In this document: piece after piece, positions 51,911 to 60,916 of the stretch
How positions within the stretch are numbered: the first letter of the stretch is position 1
How the letters are laid out: every line of letters starts with the position of its first letter
DNA from: JBBREP01 sp036501845
Lineage (GTDB): Bacteria; Actinomycetota; Acidimicrobiia; IMCC26256; PALSA-610
Direction of reading: 5' to 3'
NCBI GenBank assembly: GCA_036501845.1
Contig: DASXZO010000113.1
Span: 15,421 to 79,420 of the forward strand
DNA length: 64,000 nt
The notes under the pieces: model-generated
The model's database searches: none
Seen by the model: the letters and a program-made list of their open reading frames with translations, nothing else
Told to the model about the DNA's origin: nothing
Made by a program: the position numbers and the translations under genes

Positions 51911-53358
51911 CGCGGCACTCCGGCCCCACCGAGGTGCTCGGCAACCTGCTGCTCCACGACGGTGCCGGCGAAGAACTCCGGGTTCATCGTGGTGAAGAAC
52001 CGCGCCGGGTTGGTGAACACGAAGTCACGGAAGTCGGCCTGGTCGATCCAGCCGTGGTCCACCATCTCCCACGCTTCTTCGAGCACCTCGGTCATGTCGG
52101 GCACGTCCCAGTGCGCCACGTCCGATCCGAACATCGCGTGCAGCCGCCGTCCGAACGGGTTGAGCGTCTCGTTGAACGCCGCCGCGGTGAGCGGATCGTC
52201 GGCCTCGCAACCGAAGTAGAACGAGTCGACGAAGCGCGTGGCGATGTCTTCGGGCCGCTCGATGCCGCACGCCGCGAACTCGTCGAGCATCGCCGGGTCT
52301 TCCGAGGGCCGGCGCGCGCGCATCGGTTCGGCCGCCGCGGCGAGTGGACCGCCGTATTGCTCCATCAACTCGAAAAACAGTTTCTTGTCGATGTGCTGCG
52401 GGTCGAGGTGATCGAGCGCGTCGCGGTTGCGCTTCTCCCAGTGGCCGATGAGATCGCTGTAGAGCGCCACCGCCCACGACACGCCGCCTTCGAGGAAGGC
52501 GAAGTTCACGTCGGGGAAACGGCGCGTCACGCCGCCGAGAAATAGCGACTTCGCCAGCGCGTGCTGGCCCTCGGCAAGATGGCCGAGGTGGTTGTACATG
52601 TAGCTCGACGGCGACATGCGGCTTCCCCAGCCGATCGAACCGGAGTGGAACGCCACGGCCACACCGAGATCGCGACACGCCGCCCACACGGGGTCATAGT
52701 CGTAGGCACTGTCGATGCCGTACATGTCGATCCAGGTCGACCACTGCGCGAGCGCGGGATTGTCGGCGGCGACCGCGTCCACCGGTCGTTGCACGTAACC
52801 GGCGAGCAGCACCGCCTTGAAGCCGAGCTCCTGCACCGCGTGTTGCAACGCTTCGATCGCCTCGTCGGGTGTGTGCATCGGAATTGCGGCCACGGGGATG
52901 AGCCGGTCGCCGAGCCCTTCGAAGGCGTCGGCGTTGGCGCGGTTCAGCGCGCGGCAGGCACCGCGCCGTTCGCGCTCGTCCCACAGGTGCAAGAACGCGA
53001 GCCCCGCGCTCGGGTACACCACGCTCACGTCGATGCCGAAGTCGTCGAGCCGCTCGTGCAGCAGGCGCGGGAACATCGCGGTGGCGAGATCGCGCGTGTT
53101 CTTCGCGGGCGCGCCCCACCACGGCGGGCGCGCCGCGCGCCGAGCTGCGCGCTCGGCGGACGAGAGGGCATGCCAGTCGGCGTCGGGTCCGAAGTAGGGC
53201 GGCAGCAGCCGCGCCAGGCTCGGGCTGTCGAGCGCCACACCCTCGTCGCGCAGGTAGCGCGCCATGCCGGGAAAGAACTCGATGCAGTGTCCGTCGGCGT
53301 CGATGACGGGATGATCGAGCCGCTCACGGATCGAGCGGGACGAGTGGTGCACGCGCAT
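51907..53358 (-). CDS. Amidohydrolase-2 family metal-dependent hydrolase
   Basis: 483 residues. VIDADGHCIEFFP at the start carries the family's HxE/H-type metal position. Further conserved pieces are RNADAFEGLGDRLIPVAAIPM, VAVAFHSGSIGW, NFAFLEGGVSWAV and SDVAHWD near the end. It is of the ACMSD/decarboxylase type with unknown substrate. Starts at 53358 (ATG) and 53352 (GTG) are both possible: AGGAG abuts the ATG and is 6 nt from the GTG. An ATG at 53418 is also in frame. It leads a two-gene operon and is divergent from the M24 pair. Confidence 0.83.
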   Translation of the reverse strand: MRVHHSSRSIRERLDHPVIDADGHCIEFFPGMARYLRDEGVALDSPSLARLLPPYFGPDADWHALSSAERAARRAARPPWWGAPAKNTRDLATAMFPRLLHERLDDFGIDVSVVYPSAGLAFLHLWDERERRGACRALNRANADAFEGLGDRLIPVAAIPMHTPDEAIEALQHAVQELGFKAVLLAGYVQRPVDAVAADNPALAQWSTWIDMYGIDSAYDYDPVWAACRDLGVAVAFHSGSIGWGSRMSPSSYMYNHLGHLAEGQHALAKSLFLGGVTRRFPDVNFAFLEGGVSWAVALYSDLIGHWEKRNRDALDHLDPQHIDKKLFFELMEQYGGPLAAAAEPMRARRPSEDPAMLDEFAACGIERPEDIATRFVDSFYFGCEADDPLTAAAFNETLNPFGRRLHAMFGSDVAHWDVPDMTEVLEEAWEMVDHGWIDQADFRDFVFTNPARFFTTMNPEFFAGTVVEQQVAEHLGGAGVPR

Positions 53359-53363
53359 CTCCT
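53359..53363 (-). promoter_or_regulatory. Ribosome-binding AGGAG that favours a GTG start
   Basis: Minus-strand AGGAG is directly against the ATG at 53358 but 6 nt from the in-frame GTG at 53352, so translation may begin at the GTG. Confidence 0.4.
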
Positions 53364-53419
53364 GAGGCCGGCCCGGAAGGCTTTCGAGCGGTGACGCAGC
53401 TCGGTAATGTACGCGCATT

Positions 53420-54616
53420 ATGACGCCGCCGACAAGGGAGCTCGACCTCGCCCGGATGCGCGCGCAGCGCCACGCCAAGCTCCAGCACGAGATGGACGCG
53501 CGTGGCATCGATGCGCTGCTGCTGCTCGGCACTGGCAACGCGATGTATGCCGGCGGCGGCCAGACCGTGCTCGCCGACAACGCCCGCCGCTACCAGCAAC
53601 GCCTCATCGTGCTCGTGGTGGCAGGTGACGATGCGCCGCATGTGTTCACGCCCTACGCCGACGGGCTGCCCGCCGAGCTGCCCCAGTCACACCGCCACGC
53701 TCCCCTCTACGCCGAGACCGACGCAGGCGTCGAGCACATGGCTCGCACCATCAAGGAACTCACCGGCGGCGACTGCGCGCGCATCGGCATCGACGACTAC
53801 ACCGCGCCGATGTGGTTCCAACTCCCGCGCTTGCTCGCGCCCGCCGAGCTCGTCGACGCCACGCAGCTCTGTGTCGACGCCCGTGTGATCAAGCTGCCCG
53901 ACGAGCAGGAGTGCATGCGCCGCTCGTGGGAGATCAACGAAGCCGCCACCTACGCGGCCGAGCAGGCGCTGCGGCCAGGTGTGCGCCTCAACGAGCTGTC
54001 GGGTGTGTTCCTGCGCCGGCTGTTCGAGCTCGGTGCCACCGCCAACTTCCTCGACCCCGTGTTCCAGGCGATGCCCGAGCGCATTGCCGACGGGCCGTGG
54101 AGCACAAATGGCGACGTGCCGTTCAACCTCATCACCACCGATCACATCATCAGCGAGGGCGAGGTGATCTGGACCGACACGGTGATGGGTTACGAGGGTT
54201 ACGCGTCCGATGTGGGCCGCACCTGGGTGGCCGGGCGGCCGTCGCCCGAGCTGCGCGACCTCTACGTGCGCTGGCAGGAGATCACCGATGCGGTGATCGA
54301 GCATCTGCGCCCCGGCGTCACCGGTGATGTGCTCACCCGTCTCGCAATCGAGGCGAACGGCGGCACCAAGCCGTGGCTCGACCACTTCTTCCTCGCGCAC
54401 GGTCTCGGCCTCGAAGGCGGCGAGCCGCAACAGGTGGGCGCCGACCGCGGCCCCGAGTACGACGAGCAGTTCGTGCTACAGCCGGGCATGGCGATCGTGG
54501 TCGAACCGGTCACGTGGCGCGACGGCCATGCCGGCTGGCGCTGCGAAGAGCTGGTGTTCATCACCGACGACGGTCACGAACGCGTGAGCCACTACCCCAA
54601 CGAGCCCTTCGAGTAG
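53420..54616 (+). CDS. M24-family (Xaa-Pro peptidase/creatinase-fold) metallohydrolase
   Basis: 398 residues with an N-terminal creatinase-like domain (about 1-155) and the pita-bread M24 catalytic domain. All five dimetal ligands are present: Asp253 (IWTDTV), Asp264 (YASDVGRTW), His327 (AHGLGLEG), Glu362 (VVEPVTW) and Glu376 (CEELVF). It could be a prolidase, Xaa-Pro aminopeptidase or an amide hydrolase of similar fold. TAATGT lies 9 nt before the ATG. It is followed 15 bp later by a paralogue lacking the ligands. Confidence 0.9.
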   Translation: MTPPTRELDLARMRAQRHAKLQHEMDARGIDALLLLGTGNAMYAGGGQTVLADNARRYQQRLIVLVVAGDDAPHVFTPYADGLPAELPQSHRHAPLYAETDAGVEHMARTIKELTGGDCARIGIDDYTAPMWFQLPRLLAPAELVDATQLCVDARVIKLPDEQECMRRSWEINEAATYAAEQALRPGVRLNELSGVFLRRLFELGATANFLDPVFQAMPERIADGPWSTNGDVPFNLITTDHIISEGEVIWTDTVMGYEGYASDVGRTWVAGRPSPELRDLYVRWQEITDAVIEHLRPGVTGDVLTRLAIEANGGTKPWLDHFFLAHGLGLEGGEPQQVGADRGPEYDEQFVLQPGMAIVVEPVTWRDGHAGWRCEELVFITDDGHERVSHYPNEPFE

Positions 54617-54631
54617 GAGCCCAGCCCACTC

Positions 54632-55855
54632 ATGAACACGCGCGGCACGATGGTGCTCGAAGAGGGATCCCGCATCGACTTCGACGCGCTCCGCCTCGAT
54701 CGGCGGGCGCGGGTGCGCGCCATGATGGACGAGCATGACATCGACGTGCTCATGTGCATCCGCCAGGGCAACGCCCGTTATGTGACCGGGCACCGTCCGT
54801 TGTGGCGAGCAGTCATCACGCCGTGGGCGCCGATGTGCACGTTCGTGCGCGCCACCGGCGGCATCCACCTGCTCGCGGCCACGTGGGACGACGGGATTCC
54901 TGGCGACATCCCGCATGAGAACTTGTTCGCGCTCACGTGGAATGCCAGCAACACCGTGAACTCGATCGCGGGGATCGAGGGTCTCGCGGACGCGCGCGTG
55001 ATCGCGGTCGACGGCATGTCGCCCGGTCTCGCGAAGCTGCTCGGCATGCTCGCACCGAACGCGCGCCTGGTCGACGGCGAGGCGCTGATGCGCGACGTTC
55101 GGGCCGTGAAGTTGCCGGCCGAGATCGAATGCCTGCGCACCGCCATCGCGATCGCCGAGGGCGCGCTCGCCACGGTGACCACCGAACTTCGTCCCGGCGT
55201 GCGGGAGCTCGAGTTGAAGGGCGCGTTCGAGGCCGCGGTGTGCGGTTATGGCCTCAACCACGTCGCCTACGAAGGCACGTTCTGCGCTGCGCCGCGCGAT
55301 GCCGGTTCAGATGCAGGTGCACAGGTGCTGCGCCGAATCCCCACCGAGCGGCCGATCGGCGCCGGTGAACTCGTGGTCTTGCACGGCGCGGTGCACTACG
55401 CCGGTTACGAAGGCATTGCCGGCCGCACGCGACCTTGTGTCGGTCCGAGCGGCATGGTGAACAGCACGGCGAGTCGGGGCCAGCGCGAACTCGCTCGGCG
55501 TTTCATCGCCGCGCAAGCGAGCGCCATCGATGCCTGCGGTCCCGGCGCGCCGGCGAACGCCGTGGCCACAGCGTGGGCGCGCCACGAAGCGGTCCCGCTC
55601 GACGCGCCGTTGCTCTACGGCATCGGACTCGGCGTCGAGGGGCCGCTGGTCGGCGGCGTTCCCGAAGCAGCCGCCGAAGACGCGTCACTGCGCCCGGGCA
55701 TGGTGGTGGTCGTGCAAGGGTCGGTGCACGAACCTGGGGTCGGCACCTACTTCGGCGCCGACGTGGTCGCGATCAGCGACGACGGCCCGCGACGCCTGAG
55801 CCGGGCGTCGCACGCGCCGCTCGACGTGCCGACTGATGCGTTGGTGCCGGCCTGA
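54632..55855 (+). CDS. M24-fold protein without metal ligands (predicted pseudopeptidase)
   Basis: 407 residues, alignable with the upstream M24 gene over the full length. All five metal positions differ: Asp253 to His251 (VVLHGAVH), Asp264 to Ile262 (YEGIAGRT), His327 to Ile331 (YGIGLGVEG), Glu362 to Gln362 (VVVQGSV) and Glu376 to Ala376 (FGADVV). Creatinase, a fold relative, works without metal, so a metal-free hydrolase or a partner of the upstream protein is possible. The reading frame is clean, so it is retained. Its last 83 bp overlap the convergent TetR gene. Confidence 0.85.
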   Translation: MNTRGTMVLEEGSRIDFDALRLDRRARVRAMMDEHDIDVLMCIRQGNARYVTGHRPLWRAVITPWAPMCTFVRATGGIHLLAATWDDGIPGDIPHENLFALTWNASNTVNSIAGIEGLADARVIAVDGMSPGLAKLLGMLAPNARLVDGEALMRDVRAVKLPAEIECLRTAIAIAEGALATVTTELRPGVRELELKGAFEAAVCGYGLNHVAYEGTFCAAPRDAGSDAGAQVLRRIPTERPIGAGELVVLHGAVHYAGYEGIAGRTRPCVGPSGMVNSTASRGQRELARRFIAAQASAIDACGPGAPANAVATAWARHEAVPLDAPLLYGIGLGVEGPLVGGVPEAAAEDASLRPGMVVVVQGSVHEPGVGTYFGADVVAISDDGPRRLSRASHAPLDVPTDALVPA

Positions 55856-56498
55856 CCGGCGCGTCGGTGACGGGCGCGCTCACGGCACCGACCACCATGT
55901 CCACGAGGTTGTTCACGAAGCGGTCGTCGGCGAGCACCTTGCGCGCGCCGCGGCCACGGCGGTCGAGCAAACGAGCGCGGTCGGCGGCGGCACGCCCGAT
56001 AAACGGGTAGAGCAGCTCGCTGCGTTCGGCCCAGATGTCCGGCGGCAGCGGCGGCATACGTTGCGCGAGCAGCGCCATCGTCTCGTAACCCGCGGTCTGG
56101 CGGAGCAATGCGCGGATGCTGCGCGGTGCGCGGTCGAGGCGGTGCAGCAACTCCGAGCCGATCTGCAAGTAGGCCCGCTCGCGCCAGCCCCGCTGCGCCA
56201 GTTCGGTTACGGGCCGCACGATTGCCTCGGCCACGCTGCGCACGTCGCCGGCCGGTGTCGCTTCGGCAACTGCGAGCAGCTCGAGGCGCCGCGCGCGGAT
56301 CACGGGCACATACAGCTCGAGAATGGCGCGCAGCAGGTCGTCGCGACCGCCGAAGTGGTAGTGGATCGCCGACATGTTGCGCTGGCCGGCTTCGCGCACG
56401 ATCTCTGCGAGCGACACGTTCTCGATGCCGCGTTCCGCGTAGAGGCGGGTCGCGGTGTCGAGCAGTTTGTCGCGGGTCGACGACGCGTCACTCGACAT
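55773..56498 (-). CDS. TetR-family transcriptional regulator
   Basis: 241 residues. The N-terminal HTH is STRDKLLDTATRLYAERGIENVSLAEIVREAGQRNMSAIHYHFGGRDDLLRAI (about 7-60). The C-terminal 45 residues are long and Arg/Pro-rich (RPAPTHQSARRAARATPGSG); they lie in the 83 bp overlapping the M24 paralogue, so the tail may be poorly conserved. TACCGT lies 9 nt before the ATG. It is divergent from the aldehyde dehydrogenase gene and probably controls it. Confidence 0.9.
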   Translation of the reverse strand: MSSDASSTRDKLLDTATRLYAERGIENVSLAEIVREAGQRNMSAIHYHFGGRDDLLRAILELYVPVIRARRLELLAVAEATPAGDVRSVAEAIVRPVTELAQRGWRERAYLQIGSELLHRLDRAPRSIRALLRQTAGYETMALLAQRMPPLPPDIWAERSELLYPFIGRAAADRARLLDRRGRGARKVLADDRFVNNLVDMVVGAVSAPVTDAPVRPAPTHQSARRAARATPGSGVAGRRR

Positions 56499-56533
56499 GG
56501 AAGCGTGACGGTAGCAACGCGGCTTGGCCGCAC

Positions 56534-56539
56534 AAGGAG
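56534..56539 (+). promoter_or_regulatory. Shine-Dalgarno AAGGAG setting the aldehyde dehydrogenase start
   Basis: AAGGAG is 9 nt before the GTG at 56549. The longer in-frame extension upstream runs antisense to the TetR gene and is rejected. Confidence 0.65.
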
Positions 56540-56548
56540 TACGCCCGG

Positions 56549-58027
56549 GTGACCTACGACTTGGATGCCGCCACCGCTGTCGTGCGGGACATCGCCCGGC
56601 GCGGCTGCATCATCGGCAGCGAGCGTGCCGCCAGCACCAGTGGCGGTCGCTACACCCACCACAACCCGGCCACCGGTGCAGCCCACGCCGATGTGCCCCT
56701 CGGTGGTGCGGTCGAGATCGATGCCGCGGTACGCGCCGCGCACGACGCGCTGCCGGTGTGGCAGTCGATGGCGATGCCCGAACGAGTCGCGGTGCTGTTG
56801 CGACTCGCCGACCTGCTCGACGCGCACCGCGATGAGGCCGCCGCCATCAACGCGCTCGACAACGGCACGCCCGTGAGCATCCTCGACAGCGGCCCCTATG
56901 CGGCGTCGTGGACCCGGCACTACGCCGGCTGGGTCGACAAGCTCGGCGGTGAGGTCGTGCCCGTGGCCGCGGCGAACCACTTCGACTACGTGTTGCCCGA
57001 GCCCTACGGCGTGGTCGCCGCGATCGTGCCGTGGAACGGACCCATGATGGGCATGGGTCACAAGGTGGCGCCCGCGCTCGCGGCCGGCAACACGGTGGTG
57101 TGCAAGCCGCCCGAGATCGCGCCGTTCGGTGCCATCCGCTATGCCGAGCTCGCGCTCGAAGCCGGCCTGCCGCCAGGCGTGCTGAACGTGGTGCCGGGCG
57201 GCGCGGTCGCGGGTGATGCGCTCGTGCGCCACGGCGGCGTCGGCAAGATCTCGTTCACGGGTGGTGTCGACACGGCGCGGCTCGTGATGACGGCGGCCAC
57301 CGAGCACATGACACCGCTCACACTCGAGCTTGGCGGCAAGTCGGCGAACATCATCTTCCCCGACGCCGATCTCGACCTCGCGTGCAGCGTGGCCGGCATG
57401 CTCGGCAGCGTGGCGTTGAGCGGCCAGGGCTGCGCGCTGCCGACGCGCTTGTTCGTGCACCACGATGTGTACGACGACGTGGTCGAGCGCGTCGTCGCGA
57501 TCGCACGCAGCGCAACCGTCGGCAACCCGCTCGATCCCGCCACCTTGATGGGTCCGCTGGTCACCGAGGCCGCGTGCAACCGAGTGCTCGGCGTGATCGA
57601 ACGGGCGCGCAGTGACGGCGCCGGCATCTTGCTCACCGGCGGCACGCGGCTCGACGGCGATCTTGCCGCGGGTTACTTCGTCGCGCCGACGGTGTTCGGC
57701 GAGGTCGACGACACAAGCGATCTCGCCTGCCGCGAGGTGTTCGGGCCGGTGCTGTCGGTGATGCGTTTCCACGACGAGGACGAGGTGGTCGAGCGCGCGA
57801 ACCGCAGCCCGTACGGGCTCGCCGCCTACGTGTTCACGCGTGACGCGGCGCGTGCGCACCGCATGGCCCGGCGGCTCGAGGTGGGCGCGGTCACGCTCAA
57901 CACGTTCCCGTTCCTCTCCCCCGGCGCTCCGTTCGGTGGCTACAAGCAGAGCGGATTCGGGCGCGAAGGCGGGCGGGCCGGTATCGAGGAGTTCGTGCGG
58001 CGCAAGAACGTGTTGATGGGTCTGTGA
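56549..58027 (+). CDS. NAD(P)-dependent aldehyde dehydrogenase
   Basis: 492 residues. The active site is complete: Asn163 (PWNGPMM), Lys186 (VVCKPPE), Glu260 (TLELGGKSANI) and Cys295 (GQGCALPT). The coenzyme-binding FTGGVDTARLV and the C-terminal GGYKQSGFGREGG match class 1/2-type enzymes. It oxidises an aldehyde to its acid. The gene is divergent from a TetR regulator and convergent with an SDR gene. It fits the end of an alcohol or amide degradation path, with the SDRs as upstream steps. Confidence 0.93.
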   Translation: MTYDLDAATAVVRDIARRGCIIGSERAASTSGGRYTHHNPATGAAHADVPLGGAVEIDAAVRAAHDALPVWQSMAMPERVAVLLRLADLLDAHRDEAAAINALDNGTPVSILDSGPYAASWTRHYAGWVDKLGGEVVPVAAANHFDYVLPEPYGVVAAIVPWNGPMMGMGHKVAPALAAGNTVVCKPPEIAPFGAIRYAELALEAGLPPGVLNVVPGGAVAGDALVRHGGVGKISFTGGVDTARLVMTAATEHMTPLTLELGGKSANIIFPDADLDLACSVAGMLGSVALSGQGCALPTRLFVHHDVYDDVVERVVAIARSATVGNPLDPATLMGPLVTEAACNRVLGVIERARSDGAGILLTGGTRLDGDLAAGYFVAPTVFGEVDDTSDLACREVFGPVLSVMRFHDEDEVVERANRSPYGLAAYVFTRDAARAHRMARRLEVGAVTLNTFPFLSPGAPFGGYKQSGFGREGGRAGIEEFVRRKNVLMGL

Positions 58028-58046
58028 ATCGCGGGTGCGCGCACGG

Positions 58047-58796
58047 CTACGCGGTCGCGCCGCCGTCCACCACGTAGGCCACGCCCGTGATCATCGCGGC
58101 CTCGTCGGATGCAAGGAACGCGATCACGCCGGCGATCTCGTCGGGCGTCGACTTGCGGGTGATCACCGAGCCGGCGCGCGTGAACAGCGAAAAGTCGGCG
58201 TCGCTGGGCAAGGCCATGTCGTCGAGAAAGGAGGTATCGACCATGCTCGGGCATACACAGTTGACGCGAATGCCGCTGCGGCCGAACTCCACCGCCAGGC
58301 TCTTGGTGAGCATCACCACCCCGCCCTTCGACGCGCAGTAGGCCGCGTTGTAGGGCGTGGCGCGCAGGCCGGCCACACTCGCCATGTTCACGATGGCCCC
58401 ACCACCGGCCGTGAGCATCGCCTCGATCGCGGCCTGGTTCATGAGGAACGTGCCGGTGAGGTTCACCTGCAGCGTGCGCTGCCATTCGTCGAGCGCGAGC
58501 TCACGCGTCGATCGCATCGCGCCCACGCCGGCCACGTTCACGAGCACGTCGAGCGCGCCGAAACGCTCCGTGGCCGCGCCCACCGCGGCACGCGCCGACA
58601 CGGGGTCGGTCACGTCGCAGGCAACGGCCACGGCTTTGCCAGCTGGCAGCGCGTCGGCAGTCGCGGCGGCCGCGCTGGCGTCCACATCGGCACACACCAC
58701 CGACGCGCCTTCGGCTGCCAACCTGCTGCACGTGGCGCGGCCGATCCCTCCACCCGCGCCGGTCACCAGCGCAGTGCGGCCCTCGAATCGCTCCAT
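58047..58796 (-). CDS. SDR family oxidoreductase
   Basis: 249 residues, classical SDR: ALVTGAGGGIGRAT at residues 10-23, DVLVNVAG, serine in NMASVAG, YCASKGG and a C-terminal TGVAYVVDGGATA. It resembles 3-oxoacyl/diacetyl-type reductases. The ATG at 58796 is fixed by TACGGT exactly 7 nt upstream; GTGs at 58799 and 58805 are in frame. It lies 30 bp downstream of another SDR gene. Confidence 0.9.
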   Translation of the reverse strand: MERFEGRTALVTGAGGGIGRATCSRLAAEGASVVCADVDASAAAATADALPAGKAVAVACDVTDPVSARAAVGAATERFGALDVLVNVAGVGAMRSTRELALDEWQRTLQVNLTGTFLMNQAAIEAMLTAGGGAIVNMASVAGLRATPYNAAYCASKGGVVMLTKSLAVEFGRSGIRVNCVCPSMVDTSFLDDMALPSDADFSLFTRAGSVITRKSTPDEIAGVIAFLASDEAAMITGVAYVVDGGATA

Positions 58797-58803
58797 CACG
58801 CGC

Positions 58804-58809
58804 ACCGTA
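58804..58809 (-). promoter_or_regulatory. TANNNT promoter hexamer (TACGGT), leaderless start
   Basis: Minus-strand TACGGT is 7 nt before the ATG at 58796. Confidence 0.5.
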
Positions 58810-58826
58810 CCGGAGCCGGGTCGAGC

Positions 58827-59660
58827 TCAGGTGCGTCCGCTGTAGTCCACCTGGCCCGTTGCGATCGCGGAGAAGAAGCCGCCGTCGATATCGATGTTCG
58901 AGCCGTTGATGTAGCTCGCCGCGGGCGAACCGAGGAACGCCAACGTGGTGGCAACTTCGCGCGGCGACACCGCGCGGCCGGCCATCTCACGAATGTTCCA
59001 GTCGATGATCTTGTCGCTCGTGGTGGCGCGGAAGTCGGCCAGCAAGGGCGTGTCGATCGGGCCGGGGCACACCGCGTTCGTGCGCACGCCCTCGCGCATC
59101 GTGGTGCGTGACGACCGCATCGTGAACAGCTCCACCACTTCCTTCGAGAAGTTGTACGGGCCCTGTTCGAGTGCGCCGGCGTTGGCGTCGAACCAGTCGA
59201 GCACCGGCTGCCAACCATTGTCGAGATCGTTATCGAGCAGCTCGTTGATCGGCTTCGCCCGCTTGCGCCACAGGTTGCCGGCGGTCGACGCGGTGTTCAC
59301 AATTGCGCTGCCTTCGGGCATTTTCGTCAGCAAACCCTCGGAGAGCGTGCGCAGCGCGAGATAGTTCACTGCGAGCACGGTGTGCGCGGGTTGGGTGTCG
59401 GCCACGCCGGCGTTGTTGAACATCGCATGGATTGGCTCGCCGGTGGCGCGCAGTTCGTCGACGGCGCCGCGCACGGCCTGTTCGTCCGACAGGTCGACGG
59501 CAACGAAGGCGTCGTGCGGTCCGTCGGGCGGGTTGAGGTCGAGCACGGTCACGTGCGAGGTGTCGAGCTCGGCCAACACGTCGAGCAGCGCCGCGCCCAC
59601 ACCGCGGGAACCGCCCGTCACCACCGCGCGGCGGCCTTCATAACTGAACGGATGCGTCAC
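58827..59660 (-). CDS. SDR oxidoreductase, 3-alpha-hydroxysteroid-dehydrogenase-like
   Basis: 277 residues: AVVTGGSRGVGAALLD at about 12-27, MFNNAGVAD, the serine in NTASTAG and YNFSKE as active site. A long insertion between the serine and tyrosine (NLWRKRAKPINELLDNDLDNGW) and the YNFSKE motif resemble 3-alpha-hydroxysteroid and cis-diol-type dehydrogenases. The substrate is unknown. The GTG at 59660 is fixed by TACCCT 7 nt upstream; about 49 further in-frame codons upstream are not coding-like. Confidence 0.87.
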   Translation of the reverse strand: MTHPFSYEGRRAVVTGGSRGVGAALLDVLAELDTSHVTVLDLNPPDGPHDAFVAVDLSDEQAVRGAVDELRATGEPIHAMFNNAGVADTQPAHTVLAVNYLALRTLSEGLLTKMPEGSAIVNTASTAGNLWRKRAKPINELLDNDLDNGWQPVLDWFDANAGALEQGPYNFSKEVVELFTMRSSRTTMREGVRTNAVCPGPIDTPLLADFRATTSDKIIDWNIREMAGRAVSPREVATTLAFLGSPAASYINGSNIDIDGGFFSAIATGQVDYSGRT

Positions 59661-59667
59661 GTCGGGG

Positions 59668-59673
59668 AGGGTA
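59668..59673 (-). promoter_or_regulatory. TANNNT promoter hexamer (TACCCT), leaderless start
   Basis: Minus-strand TACCCT is 7 nt before the GTG at 59660. Confidence 0.5.
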
Positions 59674-59860
59674 TCGGCGAGGCCGGTGGACGCCGCGCGG
59701 GGCCCGACACCGCGAACAAGTCGTTCGACCCGAACCAACGCGGTGCGCGAAGCCTCTGTCGTGAACGGCCGCATTCCCCGACGCGGAGGGATCGGCGTGC
59801 CCTCCACCGATGCGGGATCGTGTTGCGCCAGCGACGACGCCGCTGTGACATCCTCGTGCC

Positions 59861-60916
59861 GTGCACCACGACGACCCCGCCGTGAGCAGCGATACGGCAG
59901 CGTCGATGGCAGGGCGGATCACGTCACAGTTGCTCGCTGGGCCCAAGGCGAAGTCGCCGGAAGGCGTGGTGCAGCGCATCCTCGCCGTGCAAGCGCAGGA
60001 CGCGCGTGGCGCCCGGCTCGCGATCCGGGCGCGATCGACCGGGCTCACGGTTGCGGCCGTCGATCACGCGTTCACCGAGACGCGCTCGCTGGTGATCACG
60101 TGGCTGAACCGGGGCACGCTGCACCTTGTCGCCGCCGACGACTACTGGTGGCTGCACGCGCTCACCGCGGGCCGCACGGTCGTCGCCAACGAGCGCCGCC
60201 TGCGCCAGGAAGGCGTGAGCCCGAAGCAGGCCACGCGCGGCATCGACGTGATTCTCCGCACCGTCACCGCCGACGGGCCGCGGACGCGCGACGAACTACG
60301 GCTCGCCCTCGACGACGCGAGCGTGCCCACGAAGGGTCAGGCACTGGTGCACCTGCTGCTCGCCGCGAGCCTGCACCACGACCTCGTGCGCGGGCCGATG
60401 CGCGGTCGCGAGCACGCCTTCGTGTCGGCGAGCGCGTGGCTCGGGCCGCCGCCACCTCCACTTGATCGCGACGACGCGCTCGCGTTGCTCTGTCGCCGTT
60501 ACCTCGAGGGCCACGCACCCGCCAGCCCCGACGACTTGGCCGCGTGGAGCGGTCTCCCGCTCGGCGATGCCCGGCGCGCCTTCGAGCACGCGGGCGTGGC
60601 CGTCACGGCGCGCAAACCGCGCCCACTCCACCCGCCCATGCTGCTCGGCCCGTTCGACCCGCTGCTGCACGGATGGGCATCACGCGCCGCGCTGGTCGGC
60701 GATCACAAAGGGATCGTCACCACCAACGGCATCTTCCGCCCGATCGCGCTCGTCGACGGCCGCGCCGTCGCCATCTGGTCGCTCGCGTCGGGCGTGCTCA
60801 CGATCAATCCCCTCGAACCGCTGAGCGCAGCCACTCGCCGCGCCCTGGAGCGTGACGCGACCGACGTACTGCGCTTCCTCGAACTCCCGCCGCGCGAGGC
60901 AGCCTTCACCGCATAG
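59861..60916 (+). CDS. AlkZ-like winged-helix (HTH_42) DNA glycosylase family protein
   Basis: 351 residues. The N-terminal SPEGVVQRILAVQAQDARGARL carries the QAQ motif that in AlkZ-type enzymes is catalytic for interstrand crosslink unhooking. Tandem winged helices follow: RTRDELRLALDD and PASPDDLAAWSGL, then LLGPFDPLLHGW near residue 270. Related proteins excise alkylated bases or unhook crosslinks, often near toxin biosynthesis genes, but no such cluster is here. The GTG at 59861 has CATCCT 6 nt upstream. Confidence 0.85.
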   Translation: MHHDDPAVSSDTAASMAGRITSQLLAGPKAKSPEGVVQRILAVQAQDARGARLAIRARSTGLTVAAVDHAFTETRSLVITWLNRGTLHLVAADDYWWLHALTAGRTVVANERRLRQEGVSPKQATRGIDVILRTVTADGPRTRDELRLALDDASVPTKGQALVHLLLAASLHHDLVRGPMRGREHAFVSASAWLGPPPPPLDRDDALALLCRRYLEGHAPASPDDLAAWSGLPLGDARRAFEHAGVAVTARKPRPLHPPMLLGPFDPLLHGWASRAALVGDHKGIVTTNGIFRPIALVDGRAVAIWSLASGVLTINPLEPLSAATRRALERDATDVLRFLELPPREAAFTA

